Below are positions 10,135-20,400 of a stretch of DNA of 64,000 nt, in pieces. The DNA comes from Sphingobacteriales bacterium 44-61 (lineage in GTDB: Bacteria; Bacteroidota; Bacteroidia; Chitinophagales; Chitinophagaceae), in assembly GCA_001898405.1 (NCBI GenBank), contig MKTW01000009.1, positions 233,835 through 297,834 of the forward strand. The letters run 5' to 3'. Numbering within the stretch: position 1 is the stretch's first letter; each line of letters opens with the position of its first letter. The translations under genes were made by a program, and so were the position numbers. Below the pieces are notes generated by a model that worked only from the letters and a program-made list of their open reading frames with translations, ran no database searches and had not been told where the DNA came from.

Positions 10135-11704
10135 ATTGCTTCTTTCCGGCTCCGTATAAACTTTTTCCGGCTCTGGCTCCTGTATGCTTTTCTTCATCTA
10201 CGGTTACAACTCCATTTACGATCACATACCGGAATCCTTTTGAATAAGCATGTGGCTTTTCAAAAGTGGACATATCCTGAACATCCTGATCATTGAATAC
10301 GACGATGTCTGCAGCAAAACCTTCTCTTAAAAGCCCCCGGTCCTTCAACTGGAATTTCTGGGCCGGCAGGGAGGTCATACGGCGTATAGCTTCTTCCAGC
10401 GACAGCACTTTTTCTTCTCTTACATATTTAGCGAGCACGCGTGCATTGGTGCCATAACCACGTGGGTGTGGCATGCCTGCATTCAGTACACGGATAGTGG
10501 CATCACTGGCAAACATGTTGAAAGGATATTGCATGATGCGTTTTACATCTTCCTCACCCATGCCATGAAATACAGCACTGGCGCCGCCATTCATCATGAT
10601 GTCCATTACGGTTTCGGTTTCAACTTTTGCTTTGTGTTTACGGCCTTTCATAAGATTGATCTGTTCAATGCTTTTACCGTTATAAGAGGTGTCTGGTTGA
10701 TAATAGGCTACCACTGCATAGCTGAAATGCTTCAGCTTTCTTTTTTTCAACCGTTCAAGCATTGACTTTGTTACATATTTACGTATTTCAGGGCGTTGAA
10801 GCCGGGCTTTGATGGAGTCCTGCCCATCAGCCAGCACATCATCAGGTATAAGGGTGCTGATAGAAGTGCTGCTGGCAGTATAGGGATATTGATCAATTGT
10901 TACTTCAATGCCGGCTTTACGGGCGGCTTCTATCATGCCCACAGTCTCCTTGCTTCGCCCCCAATTTTGCTGTCCGCTGAGTTTGAAATGGGAAATTTCT
11001 ACAGGGATCTTTGCTTCGCGGCCAATGGTAAGTGCTTCTTCGATAGCCTGGGTTACGCTATCGCCTTCATCCCGCATATGGCTTGCATACACGCCATCAT
11101 ATTTGGCAGCGATCTTCGCCAGGCTTACGATCTCCGGGGTTTTGGTGTAAGTGCCGGGGATATAGATCAATCCTGTGGAGAGGCCTACAGCTCCGTCGCG
11201 CATGGCCTTATCCATTAACTGTTCCATTTGCAGCATTTCGGAAACGCTGGCATCGCGGTTGGCGCGACCCATTACTTTTTTGCGGATATCGTTATGGCCA
11301 GCGAGGCTGGCAACATTGATAGACAGTTTCAGGGAATCGATCCAGTGCAGGTATTTAGCGATATCGATATTGGAGCTGCCGCAATTGCCGGTGATGCAGG
11401 TGGTTACTCCATCGAGGATAAAGCTGGTAGCGCGGGGATCTTTGTCCTCATCTCCTTCCAGATGGGTATGCACATCAATAAAACCGGGAGCTATGATCAG
11501 GCCTTTGGCATCAATGGTCTTCTTTCCTTTGTAATCCAGCTCGCGGCCTATACCCACGATTTTGCCATTGCTGATGGCCACGCTTCCATAATACCAGTTA
11601 TTGCCGGAACCATCGATGATCTTTCCGTTCTCAATAAGGATATCGCAGGTGTTTTGTGCAGATGCCTGGATGGAGAGCAGGCAGAAAAAGAATAGCCATT
11701 TCAT
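10133..11704 (-). CDS. D-aminoacylase / N-acyl-D-amino-acid amidohydrolase family, exported
   Basis: 523 residues from the ATG at 11704, chosen because it starts a clear signal peptide (MKWLFFFCLLSIQASAQ); an upstream in-frame ATG at 11767 would bury it. Amidohydrolase features: IIDGSG near the start, the metal-binding VHTHLEG, ASHMRDEGD, ISHFKLSG and DQYPYTAS blocks, and the C-terminal GFAADIVVF. The family removes acyl groups from N-acyl-D-amino acids or related amides and uses a metal. The export signal suggests periplasmic action on cell-wall or environmental D-amino acid derivatives; the true substrate is unknown. Confidence 0.85.
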   Translation of the reverse strand: MKWLFFFCLLSIQASAQNTCDILIENGKIIDGSGNNWYYGSVAISNGKIVGIGRELDYKGKKTIDAKGLIIAPGFIDVHTHLEGDEDKDPRATSFILDGVTTCITGNCGSSNIDIAKYLHWIDSLKLSINVASLAGHNDIRKKVMGRANRDASVSEMLQMEQLMDKAMRDGAVGLSTGLIYIPGTYTKTPEIVSLAKIAAKYDGVYASHMRDEGDSVTQAIEEALTIGREAKIPVEISHFKLSGQQNWGRSKETVGMIEAARKAGIEVTIDQYPYTASSTSISTLIPDDVLADGQDSIKARLQRPEIRKYVTKSMLERLKKRKLKHFSYAVVAYYQPDTSYNGKSIEQINLMKGRKHKAKVETETVMDIMMNGGASAVFHGMGEEDVKRIMQYPFNMFASDATIRVLNAGMPHPRGYGTNARVLAKYVREEKVLSLEEAIRRMTSLPAQKFQLKDRGLLREGFAADIVVFNDQDVQDMSTFEKPHAYSKGFRYVIVNGVVTVDEEKHTGARAGKSLYGAGKKQ

Positions 11705-11747
11705 GAGGTTAAGATAAGAAATTGCACGCAATGATGATTGGCGCAGG

Positions 11748-11827
11748 AGTATCGCAAAGAACGTCACGAAACCGCCAGGAGCGCAACGTTGCGAACTTCG
11801 CGTAACCTTTGCGCTCTTGGCGATACT
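11748..11827. repeat. Imperfect inverted repeat, AGTATCGC family
   Basis: An imperfect inverted repeat between two minus-strand genes. It begins AGTATCGC (11748-11755), ends with the reverse complement GCGATACT (11820-11827) and has GCAACGTTGC in the middle (11783-11792). A related half-copy lies at 30961-30986. No coding potential. Confidence 0.6.
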
Positions 11828-11847
11828 TATATCAAGTTTATGGAAAT

Positions 11848-12405
11848 TTACTCATCTTTGGAAGAACCCTTCTCCCCAACAAACCAATCTTCTTTATTCC
11901 TGAACAACACATTGAATGTGGTAAGGGAGCCATAACAGCGGGTAATGTATTGCTGAATGTTCACTTTTTCCTCATCGCTCAGTTTTTTATTGCTGTTGAT
12001 GTTTTGTTCCAACACCCGCAGCCTGTCTCGCAGCATAACGATCTTATGGAAAAAATCTTCTACCGGGATCTCTTTTGGCTTCAAACTTTTATCAGAAGGT
12101 TGCAGCAACATTATGCCTCCGGTCCATTTATCTCCCAGCGGCACGTTTTCAGTAACGCCGCCCCAAAGCCTTAATATCTTCAATAAGGAGCGTTCTGCTT
12201 CCGAATGTGTTTCTATTTCAAGAGTGATATTTTCAGGAATGATCTCATCCAGTTTGGGATCTGTTTTATCAATCTCCCTGACGCCATGATTGATAAAGGA
12301 AATGATGTAAGTGGCATATTTAATACCCACTATCACACCGGGACCGAAATGTGTATGTTGCAACCGGGTGCCGATGCCTAAGTTCAGTTGATTGGTCTCT
12401 TCCAT
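11848..12405 (-). CDS. Conserved hypothetical protein with CarD/Tudor-like N-terminus
   Basis: A 185-residue cytoplasmic protein I do not recognise by name. The N-terminus (LGIGTRLQHTHFGPGVIVGI) has the pattern of small beta-barrels found in CarD and in UvrD C-terminal domains (G-x-x-V-x-H-x-x-F-G-x-G-x-V). The rest is helical and acidic. It lies 17 bases downstream of the carboxypeptidase-regulatory-like gene and is probably co-transcribed with it. A role in nucleic acid or RNA polymerase binding is only suggested by the N-terminal pattern. Confidence 0.6.
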   Translation of the reverse strand: MEETNQLNLGIGTRLQHTHFGPGVIVGIKYATYIISFINHGVREIDKTDPKLDEIIPENITLEIETHSEAERSLLKILRLWGGVTENVPLGDKWTGGIMLLQPSDKSLKPKEIPVEDFFHKIVMLRDRLRVLEQNINSNKKLSDEEKVNIQQYITRCYGSLTTFNVLFRNKEDWFVGEKGSSKDE

Positions 12406-12422
12406 AAACGATCTTTTATGAT

Positions 12423-13190
12423 TTACTCCTCTTCTTTAAAGAAAGGTAACGGTGGTAATCCTTTTTTATACCGTTCAAAAGAATCTTTAATGTATTTCTG
12501 GAAATCATAATCTCCCAGTAATGCAGTGAATTCATAGGGCGGGCGATAGATCATCATAAACTTATCCAGTTCGGTAGAGTCCAGGCCTGTCAGTCTTCTC
12601 ACCAGTGCTTTACTAAACCGGTGATCAACATATTTATCCTGTTCCTGCTGTATAAGCCTCCGCTGGAAGGACGCCATGCTCCTTCTTTTCTTGAAATTGA
12701 AAATATCGATCAATGCATCCAGGTCGAAGCCTGCGGCCACGGGCGTACCCGTAAACTGTCCTGGCGAATTTACTTTAATACCCGGCTTCTCATAATTGAA
12801 AATCTTCGCGTAGTCTTCCCGGTTCTGTATAGAATCCTGCCTGTAATTGCGTTGCCGAATCCTTACTTCTTTCAACACCGGCACATTTATTTGAAGGGAA
12901 ATATCAAAACTATGCGGAGACGTAATCTTCAAAACGGGAAACTTGACAGTAGGCTTATTCAGATAACTAAACCAAATAGAGTCACTCTCTGCTACTTCAA
13001 TCTCATAATCGCCCATATTATTAGTAACTGTACCCCTACCTGAAGAAGTAAGCACCGAAACAGAGGGTATAGCATAAGTACGCGTACTATCGTACACTGT
13101 GCCTTTGATCTTATACTGTGCAGCCGCCGGTGCGGCATAAAACAGGAAAGAGGCAATAAAAAAGCTTAGTAATGGTAAAATTCTCCTCAA
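12423..13190 (-). CDS. Exported protein with carboxypeptidase-regulatory-like domain
   Basis: 255 residues. A signal peptide (to about AAAQ, residue 24) is followed by a carboxypeptidase regulatory-like beta-sandwich (KIKGTVYDSTRTYAIPSVSV, then TNNMGDYEIEV) as seen at the start of many Bacteroidota outer-membrane proteins. The C-terminal half is helical and charged, with no TonB plug or barrel. The only in-frame start is TTG at 13190. Probably periplasmic or outer-membrane attached; function unknown. Confidence 0.65.
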   Translation of the reverse strand: MRRILPLLSFFIASFLFYAAPAAAQYKIKGTVYDSTRTYAIPSVSVLTSSGRGTVTNNMGDYEIEVAESDSIWFSYLNKPTVKFPVLKITSPHSFDISLQINVPVLKEVRIRQRNYRQDSIQNREDYAKIFNYEKPGIKVNSPGQFTGTPVAAGFDLDALIDIFNFKKRRSMASFQRRLIQQEQDKYVDHRFSKALVRRLTGLDSTELDKFMMIYRPPYEFTALLGDYDFQKYIKDSFERYKKGLPPLPFFKEEE

Positions 13191-13293
13191 GTAAAGCGAT
13201 TAAGTGGCACAAGTAACGAAACAAACTGCAAAATAAACGCTAATAACACTAATAGCGCTAATAAACCCTTAAGTGAAAATAACCTGGATAAGC

Positions 13294-13419
13294 CACGAAT
13301 GGCGCGAATAATATAATATCCTCCTGGTCAGTAAAGTTTATTCAGGCAGTCGGGTCTATTCGTGCCATTCGCGACTATTAAATATGTGTTCACTGTATTC
13401 AAATCCATTCGCACTATTA
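13294..13419. repeat. Intergenic inverted/direct repeat cluster, CGAATGGC family
   Basis: CACGAATGGCGCGAATA (13294-13310) recurs in inverted form at 13357-13373 with 15 of 17 bases matching. The inner block CCATTCGC-g-ACTATTA (13365-13380) recurs as a direct copy lacking one base at 13405-13419, where it overlaps the stop codon of the serine hydrolase. It looks like a REP-type intergenic element. Confidence 0.55.
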
Positions 13420-14691
13420 GCGCTCCAAGGTTTGGTAGACGGCCACTTTAAATTTATCATGTATTTCTCCATGCGAATTAGGGTATTGATTCAGAAAAAG
13501 TTGGGCTACCAGTTTTTCTTTGGGGTCTATCCAGTAAGTGGAGCTAAACATGCCTCCCCATTCGAATGAGCCTGGGGATAGGGGTGAGCGGGCAACGCTT
13601 TTATCAGTGTAGAGGCTAAAGCCGAGCCCCATTTTTGTGTCGGGCCAGTTTAGTTTGTCGAATTGGCTGGTGGTCATCATTCGGATGGCAAAGGGGCTGA
13701 GGATGCGTTTGCCATTGTATTCGCCATTATTTACCAGCATTTGCATGAAAATAGCATAGTCGAGGGCTGTAGAAGAAAGACCGCCGCCACCGGAATAATA
13801 AGTACCGGGAGCAGCAGGATAATTTATGTTGATTTTACCGCTAATGTTCAGCGACTCTTTCATAGTCACCACTTCGCGGTTTTTATCTTCAGTATTTAGT
13901 GTTACCAGCCGGCTGTATTTTTCTTTGGGTAAATAGAAATAAGTATCCTTCATGCCAAGCGGCTCAAAAATCCGGGTCTTGAAAAATACGTCGAGGCTCA
14001 TGCCGCTGAGCACTTCTATTACATAGCCTAATACATCGCTGTTCAAGCCATAGGTCCATTGTTCACCAGGTTGGTGCAGCAGGGGAAGGGTACCCAGCAC
14101 TTTTATTTTATCGCCCAGGATCATACCATTTTCTACGCCGATACCACCCCAAATGCCATTTTTTGCATAGATGGCGGTCGCTTCTTTGCTGCCAATCTGG
14201 GCATAGCCGATACCGGAAGTGTGGGTAAGCAGGTCGCGGATGGTAACGGGTCTTTTCGCTGGTACTGTTGTATAGCTGGAGTCCGCTTCGTTGAATTTGT
14301 CGAGCACTTTCTGGTTGGCAAAGCTGGGAATATAGCGGGAAACAGGATCATCGAGCAGGAGCTTGCCTTCTTCATAAAGCATCATAATGGCTACGCTGGT
14401 GATCGCTTTTGTTTGGGAGGCGATGCGGAAGATGGCGTCTTTTTTCATCGCTGTTTTGTTGTCGAGATCAGACAGGCCGAGCGCTTTATAATAAATGATC
14501 TTTCCGTCTTTTACTACAATGGCAGTGGCGCCACCGACCCATTTCTTGTCGATATACTCCTGTAGAAGATTGTCGATGCGCTTCAGTCGTTCAGACGAAG
14601 CGCCTACTGTTTCAGGAGCAGCTTCTTTTAACTGGGCAAAACTGGAAAGGGTAAGTGATACGAAGAGGGTGAGGCAAAGCAGGTATCTCAT
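13417..14691 (-). CDS. Beta-lactamase-family serine hydrolase, exported
   Basis: A 424-residue class C beta-lactamase/esterase-like enzyme with signal peptide MRYLLCLTLFVSLTLSSFAQ. The catalytic SxxK is S92-QT-K95, and the second motif is around Y214 (WTYGLNSD), where the usual YxN is not exact. A C-terminal EWGGMFSSTYWIDP matches the third block of the esterase branch. These enzymes are usually periplasmic esterases or D-amino acid peptidases, not resistance determinants. It lies downstream of purN on the same strand. Confidence 0.85.
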   Translation of the reverse strand: MRYLLCLTLFVSLTLSSFAQLKEAAPETVGASSERLKRIDNLLQEYIDKKWVGGATAIVVKDGKIIYYKALGLSDLDNKTAMKKDAIFRIASQTKAITSVAIMMLYEEGKLLLDDPVSRYIPSFANQKVLDKFNEADSSYTTVPAKRPVTIRDLLTHTSGIGYAQIGSKEATAIYAKNGIWGGIGVENGMILGDKIKVLGTLPLLHQPGEQWTYGLNSDVLGYVIEVLSGMSLDVFFKTRIFEPLGMKDTYFYLPKEKYSRLVTLNTEDKNREVVTMKESLNISGKININYPAAPGTYYSGGGGLSSTALDYAIFMQMLVNNGEYNGKRILSPFAIRMMTTSQFDKLNWPDTKMGLGFSLYTDKSVARSPLSPGSFEWGGMFSSTYWIDPKEKLVAQLFLNQYPNSHGEIHDKFKVAVYQTLER

Positions 14692-14742
14692 ATAAGAAAA
14701 TTATCAGGATTGAATTTAAGGGGAAAAAGCAAAACGGCCAAT

Positions 14743-15627
14743 TCATACCCCGCGCAGTAACAGCTCTTCCACCACCACCGGGAAATGCTTGTGCTCCAAT
14801 TCATGGATCCTTTTTGCCAGTAACTCTGGCGTATCCCCGGAAAATACCGGGCAAATGGCCTGGAAAATAATATCCCCATGATCATAATGCTCATCCACAT
14901 AATGGATGGTAATCCCGCTTTCCTTCTCGCCAGCCGCAATCACTGCTGCATGCACAAACTGTCCATACATGCCTTTTCCACCATATTTTGGCAGCAAAGC
15001 AGGGTGGATATTTACAATTTTGCCCGGATAAGCCTGGATCAAAGCCACAGGGATTTTCCATAAAAAACCAGCCAATACTATAAGGTTTATGTTTTTCTCT
15101 TTTAGGGCCGGAACATAGGCATTTCCCCTAAAAAACTGCTCTTTTTCTATTAATAATGCCGGAATTCCCTCATTTTCGGCGATTTTCAATACCCCGGCTT
15201 CTGGCTTATTGCAAACGATCAGCGCAATTTTTACCCGCTCATTTTCCCTGAAATGATCAATTATTTTCTGCGCATTAGACCCTGCCCCTGATGCAAAAAT
15301 CGCGATCTGCTTAACAGGCCCCTGACTTCCGGCTCCCGGCTCCTCCCGGCTGATTATTCCCATTCTCTTTCCCATTTTTTTCAAATAACTGACAAAAAAC
15401 CTGAACTGTCCAAAAGGAATGCTTACAAGCAGTACCGCCAGCGGCCAGAGTAAAGTGACTAATAGAATATACACCACTATCCAGAGCCACTCCGGTCCTA
15501 TATCAAACAAATTCATCAATTTCCTGCCTACATAGCCCGTAAGGCTGCCCCCGATAGCAAAAGTGCAGAGGATAAGGGCTACCTGCAGGCCATTGACCTT
15601 CCATTTTTGTTGTAAGCGGTTGAACAT
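14743..15627 (-). CDS. purN: DUF6787 membrane domain fused to phosphoribosylglycinamide formyltransferase
   Basis: 294 residues from the ATG at 15627 (MFNRLQQKWKVNG). Residues 1 to about 90 match the small two-helix membrane family DUF6787. After a Gly/Pro/Ser linker of about 12 residues, a complete PurN domain begins (IAIFASGAGSNAQKI) with catalytic Asn and His in IVNIHPALLPKYGG and Asp in HYDHGDIIF. PurN transfers a formyl group from 10-formyl-THF to GAR in purine synthesis and is normally a separate soluble enzyme. Internal in-frame ATGs at 15375 and 15363 could also yield a soluble PurN of about 210 residues. Confidence 0.85.
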   Translation of the reverse strand: MFNRLQQKWKVNGLQVALILCTFAIGGSLTGYVGRKLMNLFDIGPEWLWIVVYILLVTLLWPLAVLLVSIPFGQFRFFVSYLKKMGKRMGIISREEPGAGSQGPVKQIAIFASGAGSNAQKIIDHFRENERVKIALIVCNKPEAGVLKIAENEGIPALLIEKEQFFRGNAYVPALKEKNINLIVLAGFLWKIPVALIQAYPGKIVNIHPALLPKYGGKGMYGQFVHAAVIAAGEKESGITIHYVDEHYDHGDIIFQAICPVFSGDTPELLAKRIHELEHKHFPVVVEELLLRGV

Positions 15628-15932
15628 AATAAAACTGGCGCGAAAGTATAGTAAGCTATACAATATAATAGTATCTTTTTGATCGGAATGTGGGTAACCC
15701 AACGGAAGTGGGGTTTGCTTATCTTCGGAATGAACACAGTCCTTCCCGGGCCAGGCAGCTGACGACGCAATTGACCCCACAAAGAGTAGAAATTTGGGTA
15801 TAATTTTCTAAATTGACAGCTCATAGTGGACAGTGACCAAATCATGACAAACATTTTTAACCCAATAAAGAAAATCCTTATAAATCCGCTGAAATGCAGG
15901 CTGGTAGCGGGTTAAAATTTTTTTAAAACGGA

Positions 15933-15964
15933 TTGTCTTTTATAACGTTCGTAGCTTATTTTTG
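15933..15964 (+). promoter_or_regulatory. Promoter for the act-cox operon
   Basis: TTG (15933-15935), a 21-base spacer, then TATTTTTG (15957-15964), fitting the Bacteroidota TTG / TAnnTTTG promoter. It lies 48 bases before the actA ATG. The gap 15628-16011 otherwise holds only upstream sequence of purN, with a small GTATAG/CTATAC inverted repeat at 15646-15661. Confidence 0.65.
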
Positions 15965-16011
15965 CAGCCGGTTAGAGCTATTTATCCACATTTTTCAGAT
16001 TAATTGCGTCT

Positions 16012-17286
16012 ATGATTCCTTGTAAACCAACGGCCACAAAACTGACACTCTTTATACTCTCGCTCGTCGTTTTTACTGCGTTTAATAAAGTTTCGGCCCA
16101 GGATGGAAAGGCATTGTTCCAGGCAAAATGCCAAAGCTGCCATAATATATTTAAGGACCTGACTGGTCCTGCCCTGATGGGTCTTGAAGAAAGACATACC
16201 TGGTCCGACCATAAGGAGCTGCTGGCCTGGATTAACAATCCCGGCGGTTACATGGCTAAAGACGCATATACTACAGGTCTGAAAGCGAAGTTCGGTTCTG
16301 TAATGACCGGATTCCCGGACGTTACGCTTAAAGATGTAGATGCGATCGTTTCCTATATTAACAGTGAAGTAGCTAACAGGAATAAACAACCGCAAGGAGA
16401 GCAAACCGGTGAAGCAGTAAGCAAAAGCAGCAGCCAGAATGCCGTGATCTTCGGTGTTATCTCTCTCATTCTCGCTATCATCGCTATGGTGCTGATGCAG
16501 GTAAACAGCAACCTGAAAAAAATGTCTGACGATGCAGAAGGCATTGAAAGACCAGAGCCTGTTCCTTTCTACCGCAATAAGGTCTATATCGCTATGATCG
16601 CGATCTTCTTCTTTATTGTCGGTGGTTATTTTGTTACCAAAGGCGCGATCGGATTGCAACGCCAGGTCAACTACGAACCTAAACAACCTATCTACTACTC
16701 ACATAAAGTTCACGCCGGCATCAACCAGATCAACTGTCTGTATTGCCACGGCAATGCCTGGGAAAGCAAATCCGCTGCTATTCCTTCAGTGAACGTATGT
16801 ATGAATTGCCATAAAGCTATCCAGTCGTACGAAAAAGGTCCAAAACTGTATGATGAAGACGGCAACGAGATCAATGGTACTGCTGAAATTCAAAAACTGT
16901 ACAAATACGCTGGTTTCGATCCTAAAAATGCAGCTGCATGGGATCCTTCCAAAGCAAAACCGATTGAGTGGGTTAAGATCCACAATCTCCCCGACCACGT
17001 ATTCTTCAGCCACGCACAGCACGTAAGGGCTGGTAATGTTCAATGCCAGACCTGCCACGGCGAGATCACTGCAATGGATGAAGTGAAACAAGTATCAGAA
17101 CTGAGCATGGGCTGGTGCGTTAACTGTCACCGCCAAACAAAAGTTCAGTTCAATTACGACAGCACTAAGGGGAATCAATTCTATAGCATTTACGAGAAAT
17201 TCCACAACGATATCAAAAATGGTAAAATGGACAGTGTGACTGTGAAAGATATCGGCGGCCTCGAATGTCAGAAATGTCACTATTAA
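16012..17286 (+). CDS. actA: Alternative complex III subunit ActA, hexaheme cytochrome c
   Basis: 424 residues with six CxxCH heme sites: one N-terminal (C40, H44) in a monoheme cytochrome domain, then five (C242, C263, C345, C369, C419). A signal peptide or anchor (11-29) and two membrane segments (145-163, 191-207) separate the two heme regions. ActA carries electrons from the quinol-oxidising core of ACIII. Classic ActA is pentaheme, so the extra N-terminal heme domain is a fusion. First gene of the act-cox operon. Confidence 0.92.
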   Translation: MIPCKPTATKLTLFILSLVVFTAFNKVSAQDGKALFQAKCQSCHNIFKDLTGPALMGLEERHTWSDHKELLAWINNPGGYMAKDAYTTGLKAKFGSVMTGFPDVTLKDVDAIVSYINSEVANRNKQPQGEQTGEAVSKSSSQNAVIFGVISLILAIIAMVLMQVNSNLKKMSDDAEGIERPEPVPFYRNKVYIAMIAIFFFIVGGYFVTKGAIGLQRQVNYEPKQPIYYSHKVHAGINQINCLYCHGNAWESKSAAIPSVNVCMNCHKAIQSYEKGPKLYDEDGNEINGTAEIQKLYKYAGFDPKNAAAWDPSKAKPIEWVKIHNLPDHVFFSHAQHVRAGNVQCQTCHGEITAMDEVKQVSELSMGWCVNCHRQTKVQFNYDSTKGNQFYSIYEKFHNDIKNGKMDSVTVKDIGGLECQKCHY

Positions 17287-17406
17287 TTTAAGTAGCTGCT
17301 AAAGCGAAGCAGATCCACCTTCGCCAAGCCTACGACAGATTAAAACAATTTCAACAAAACAGTCGGCGCTACCATAAATAAACGCTGGCTGCTAACTCAG
17401 ATAAAT

Positions 17407-20400
17407 ATGAGCCAAAATAAGTACTGGCAAGGTTTCGGACAGGTCAATGACCCGGAAAATTTTCAGAAGAAAGTGCAGGATGAATTTCAGGAAGAGCTTC
17501 CTTTTGAAGGTTTTGATGACAAGGGATTGGCAGATGCCAAAGCTCCCCGCAGGGATTTTCTGAAATACCTGGGTTTCAGCACGGCTGCCGCCACACTGGC
17601 CGCCAGCTGTAAAGTGCCCGTAAGAAAAGCAATTCCCTTCGCCAACAAACCCGAAAACATCATTCCCGGTGACGCCAAGTACTACGCCACCACTTATGTG
17701 CAGGATGGAGATGTGATCCCTGTTGTGGCTAAAGTAAGAGACGGCCGTCCTATCAAGATCGAAGGAAATACACTCGCTTCATTCACCCGCGGTGGCACTT
17801 CAGCCCGCGCGCAGGCTTCCGTACTGGACCTGTACGATATGTACCGCACTACCCACCCCAAAAGAAAAGTAGGCGAGAAATTTGAAGAAACCACGTACGA
17901 ATTTGTTGATAAAGCAATCGCTGAAGGATTGACCGGCGCTTCCGGCATCGTGCTCCTTACCAGCACTGTTGTATCTCCTACTACTAAACAGATCATCACT
18001 GAATTCTTAGCAAAATATCCCGGCAGCCGTCACATACAGGCTGATGCTGTTTCTTACAGCGGCATGCTGCTCGCCAATGAAGCGAGTGGTTTCGGAAGAA
18101 AAATTCCTTCCTACGATTTTGGCGCAGCCAAAGTGATCGTAAGCCTTGACGCCGATTTCCTCGGCAGCTGGCTCAACCCTGTTGAAAATGCAGTTGGTTA
18201 TGGTAAAGGAAGAAAGATCGATGAGAAGAAACCTGAAATGAGCAAACACTTCCAGTTTGAAGGCTACCTGAGCACTACCGGTGCCAGCGCGGATGAGCGT
18301 TTCACTCACCGCCCTTCTGAAACGGGATTGGTTGCACAGGCTATCCTTGCAGGACTGGACGGTTCCGTTGCCGCTCCTGCCATTGCAGACGCCAAACTGA
18401 AAGCAGGTATTGCCAAAGTGGTTACTGCCCTTAAATCCAATACCGGCGCTTCACTGGTTGTTTCCGGAAGCAACGATGTAAATGTTCAGATCCTCGTTAA
18501 TGCGATCAATAATGCTGTTGGTGCTTACGGTACTACCATTTCATGGGCTTCTACTTCCAACTACCGGGCAGGTATCGATAAAGACCTGGTTGACCTGGTA
18601 GCTCAAATGGAAGCCGGCCAGGTAGGTGCTTTGCTCGTGTATGGCGCTAACCCTGCTTATCATTTCCCTGATGCAGAGAAATTCAAAGCAGCACTGAAAA
18701 AAGTTAAACTGAGCGTTTCTTTCGGTGAAAAACTGGATGAAACAACTGAACTCTGCGGATATATCGTTCCCAACCACAATTACCTCGAAAGCTGGGGCGA
18801 TGCAGAACCCAAGAGCGGCGTGGTAAGCTTTCTGCAACCCACTATCTATCCTTTATTCAAAACCCGCCCATACCAAACATCTTTGTTGAAATGGGCTGGC
18901 AACAATACAGATTACGAAACTTATTTCCGCAACTACTGGACCGGCAAACTGGGTTCTGATGAAGCGTTCGAAAAAGCATTGCAGGACGGTATCATTGAGC
19001 AGGCTTCTTCAACCGGTGCTGGCGCTTACAATGGCGGAGCAGTTTCCACGGCTGTTTCCGGTATTGCTTCTGCTAAAAAAGGCAGCGGTAAATACGAAGT
19101 AGTGCTTTACCAGAAAGTTTCTATCGGTACAGGTACCGGCGCTTACAACCCCTGGTTGCAGGAGCTGCCTGATCCTATTTCCAAAGCTACATGGGACAAC
19201 TACGCGCTGATCTCCATGAGCATGGCGAAAGAAATGCTGGGTCTCGATCTGGCAAACAAGAACAACGAAAGAGAGAATAACAATTACGAATACCATCCTT
19301 CCAAACCCGTTATCAAAATTGCAGTAGCCGGCCAGAAAGAACTGGAATTGCCTATCCTGGTTATTCCCGGTATGAATGCCAACACTATTGCTATTGCAGT
19401 TGGTTATGGAAGAAATGAAGGTTTGGGTAAAACAGCAGCAGGTGTTGGTAAAAACGTTTACAACCTTGCCAGCTTCAACGGTTCCACTATCACTTATTCA
19501 ACTTCTGCTGACATCACAAGCGCCGGCAGAAAAGAAAAGATCGCCCAAACACAAATTCACAACTCTTACGAAGGCCGCGTTGAAGTGGTAAGGGAAACAA
19601 CCCTCGCTTCTTTCATCGCAAATCCTAACGAGATCACTGATTTCCGCCAGGACCTGCTGGATAAATACGCCAAAGCAAACAATGACTTCCGTAAAGACGC
19701 AACGCTTTATGGAGTGCATGATATGCCCGGTCTCAAGTGGGGAATGAACATCGACATGAATGCCTGCTATGGTTGTGGTGCCTGCGTGGTAGCCTGCCAT
19801 ACAGAGAATAACGTGCCGGTAGTAGGAAAAAGCGAAGTGCTGCGTTTCCATGATATGCACTGGTTGCGTATCGACCGCTACTTTGTAAGCGACGAAAACA
19901 ATCCTGATGATCTGAAAGGTGTGGTATTCCAGCCAATGATGTGTCAGCATTGCGATAACGCACCTTGCGAGAACGTTTGCCCTGTAGCCGCTACCAACCA
20001 CAGCAGCGAAGGCATCAACCAAATGGCTTATAACCGTTGTATCGGTACAAGATATTGCGCTAATAACTGTCCTTTCAAAGTACGCCGCTTCAACTGGGCT
20101 GACTACACCGGAGCAGACAGCTTCCCCAACAACCAGGACCAAAAACTGGTGGGTAAACTGGATCCTGTAGTTCACCAGATGAATGATGAACTGACAAGAA
20201 TGGTACTGAATCCTGATGTAACAGTTCGTTCAAGAGGTGTGATGGAAAAATGTAGCTTCTGTATTCAACGTACACAGGCTGCTAAACTGCAAGCGAAGAA
20301 AGAAGGACGTCCGCTGCTGGATGGCGAAGCAAAAACAGCTTGCCAGCAAGCTTGCGCTGGAGATGCGATCGTATTCGGTAACGTACATGATAAAGACAGC

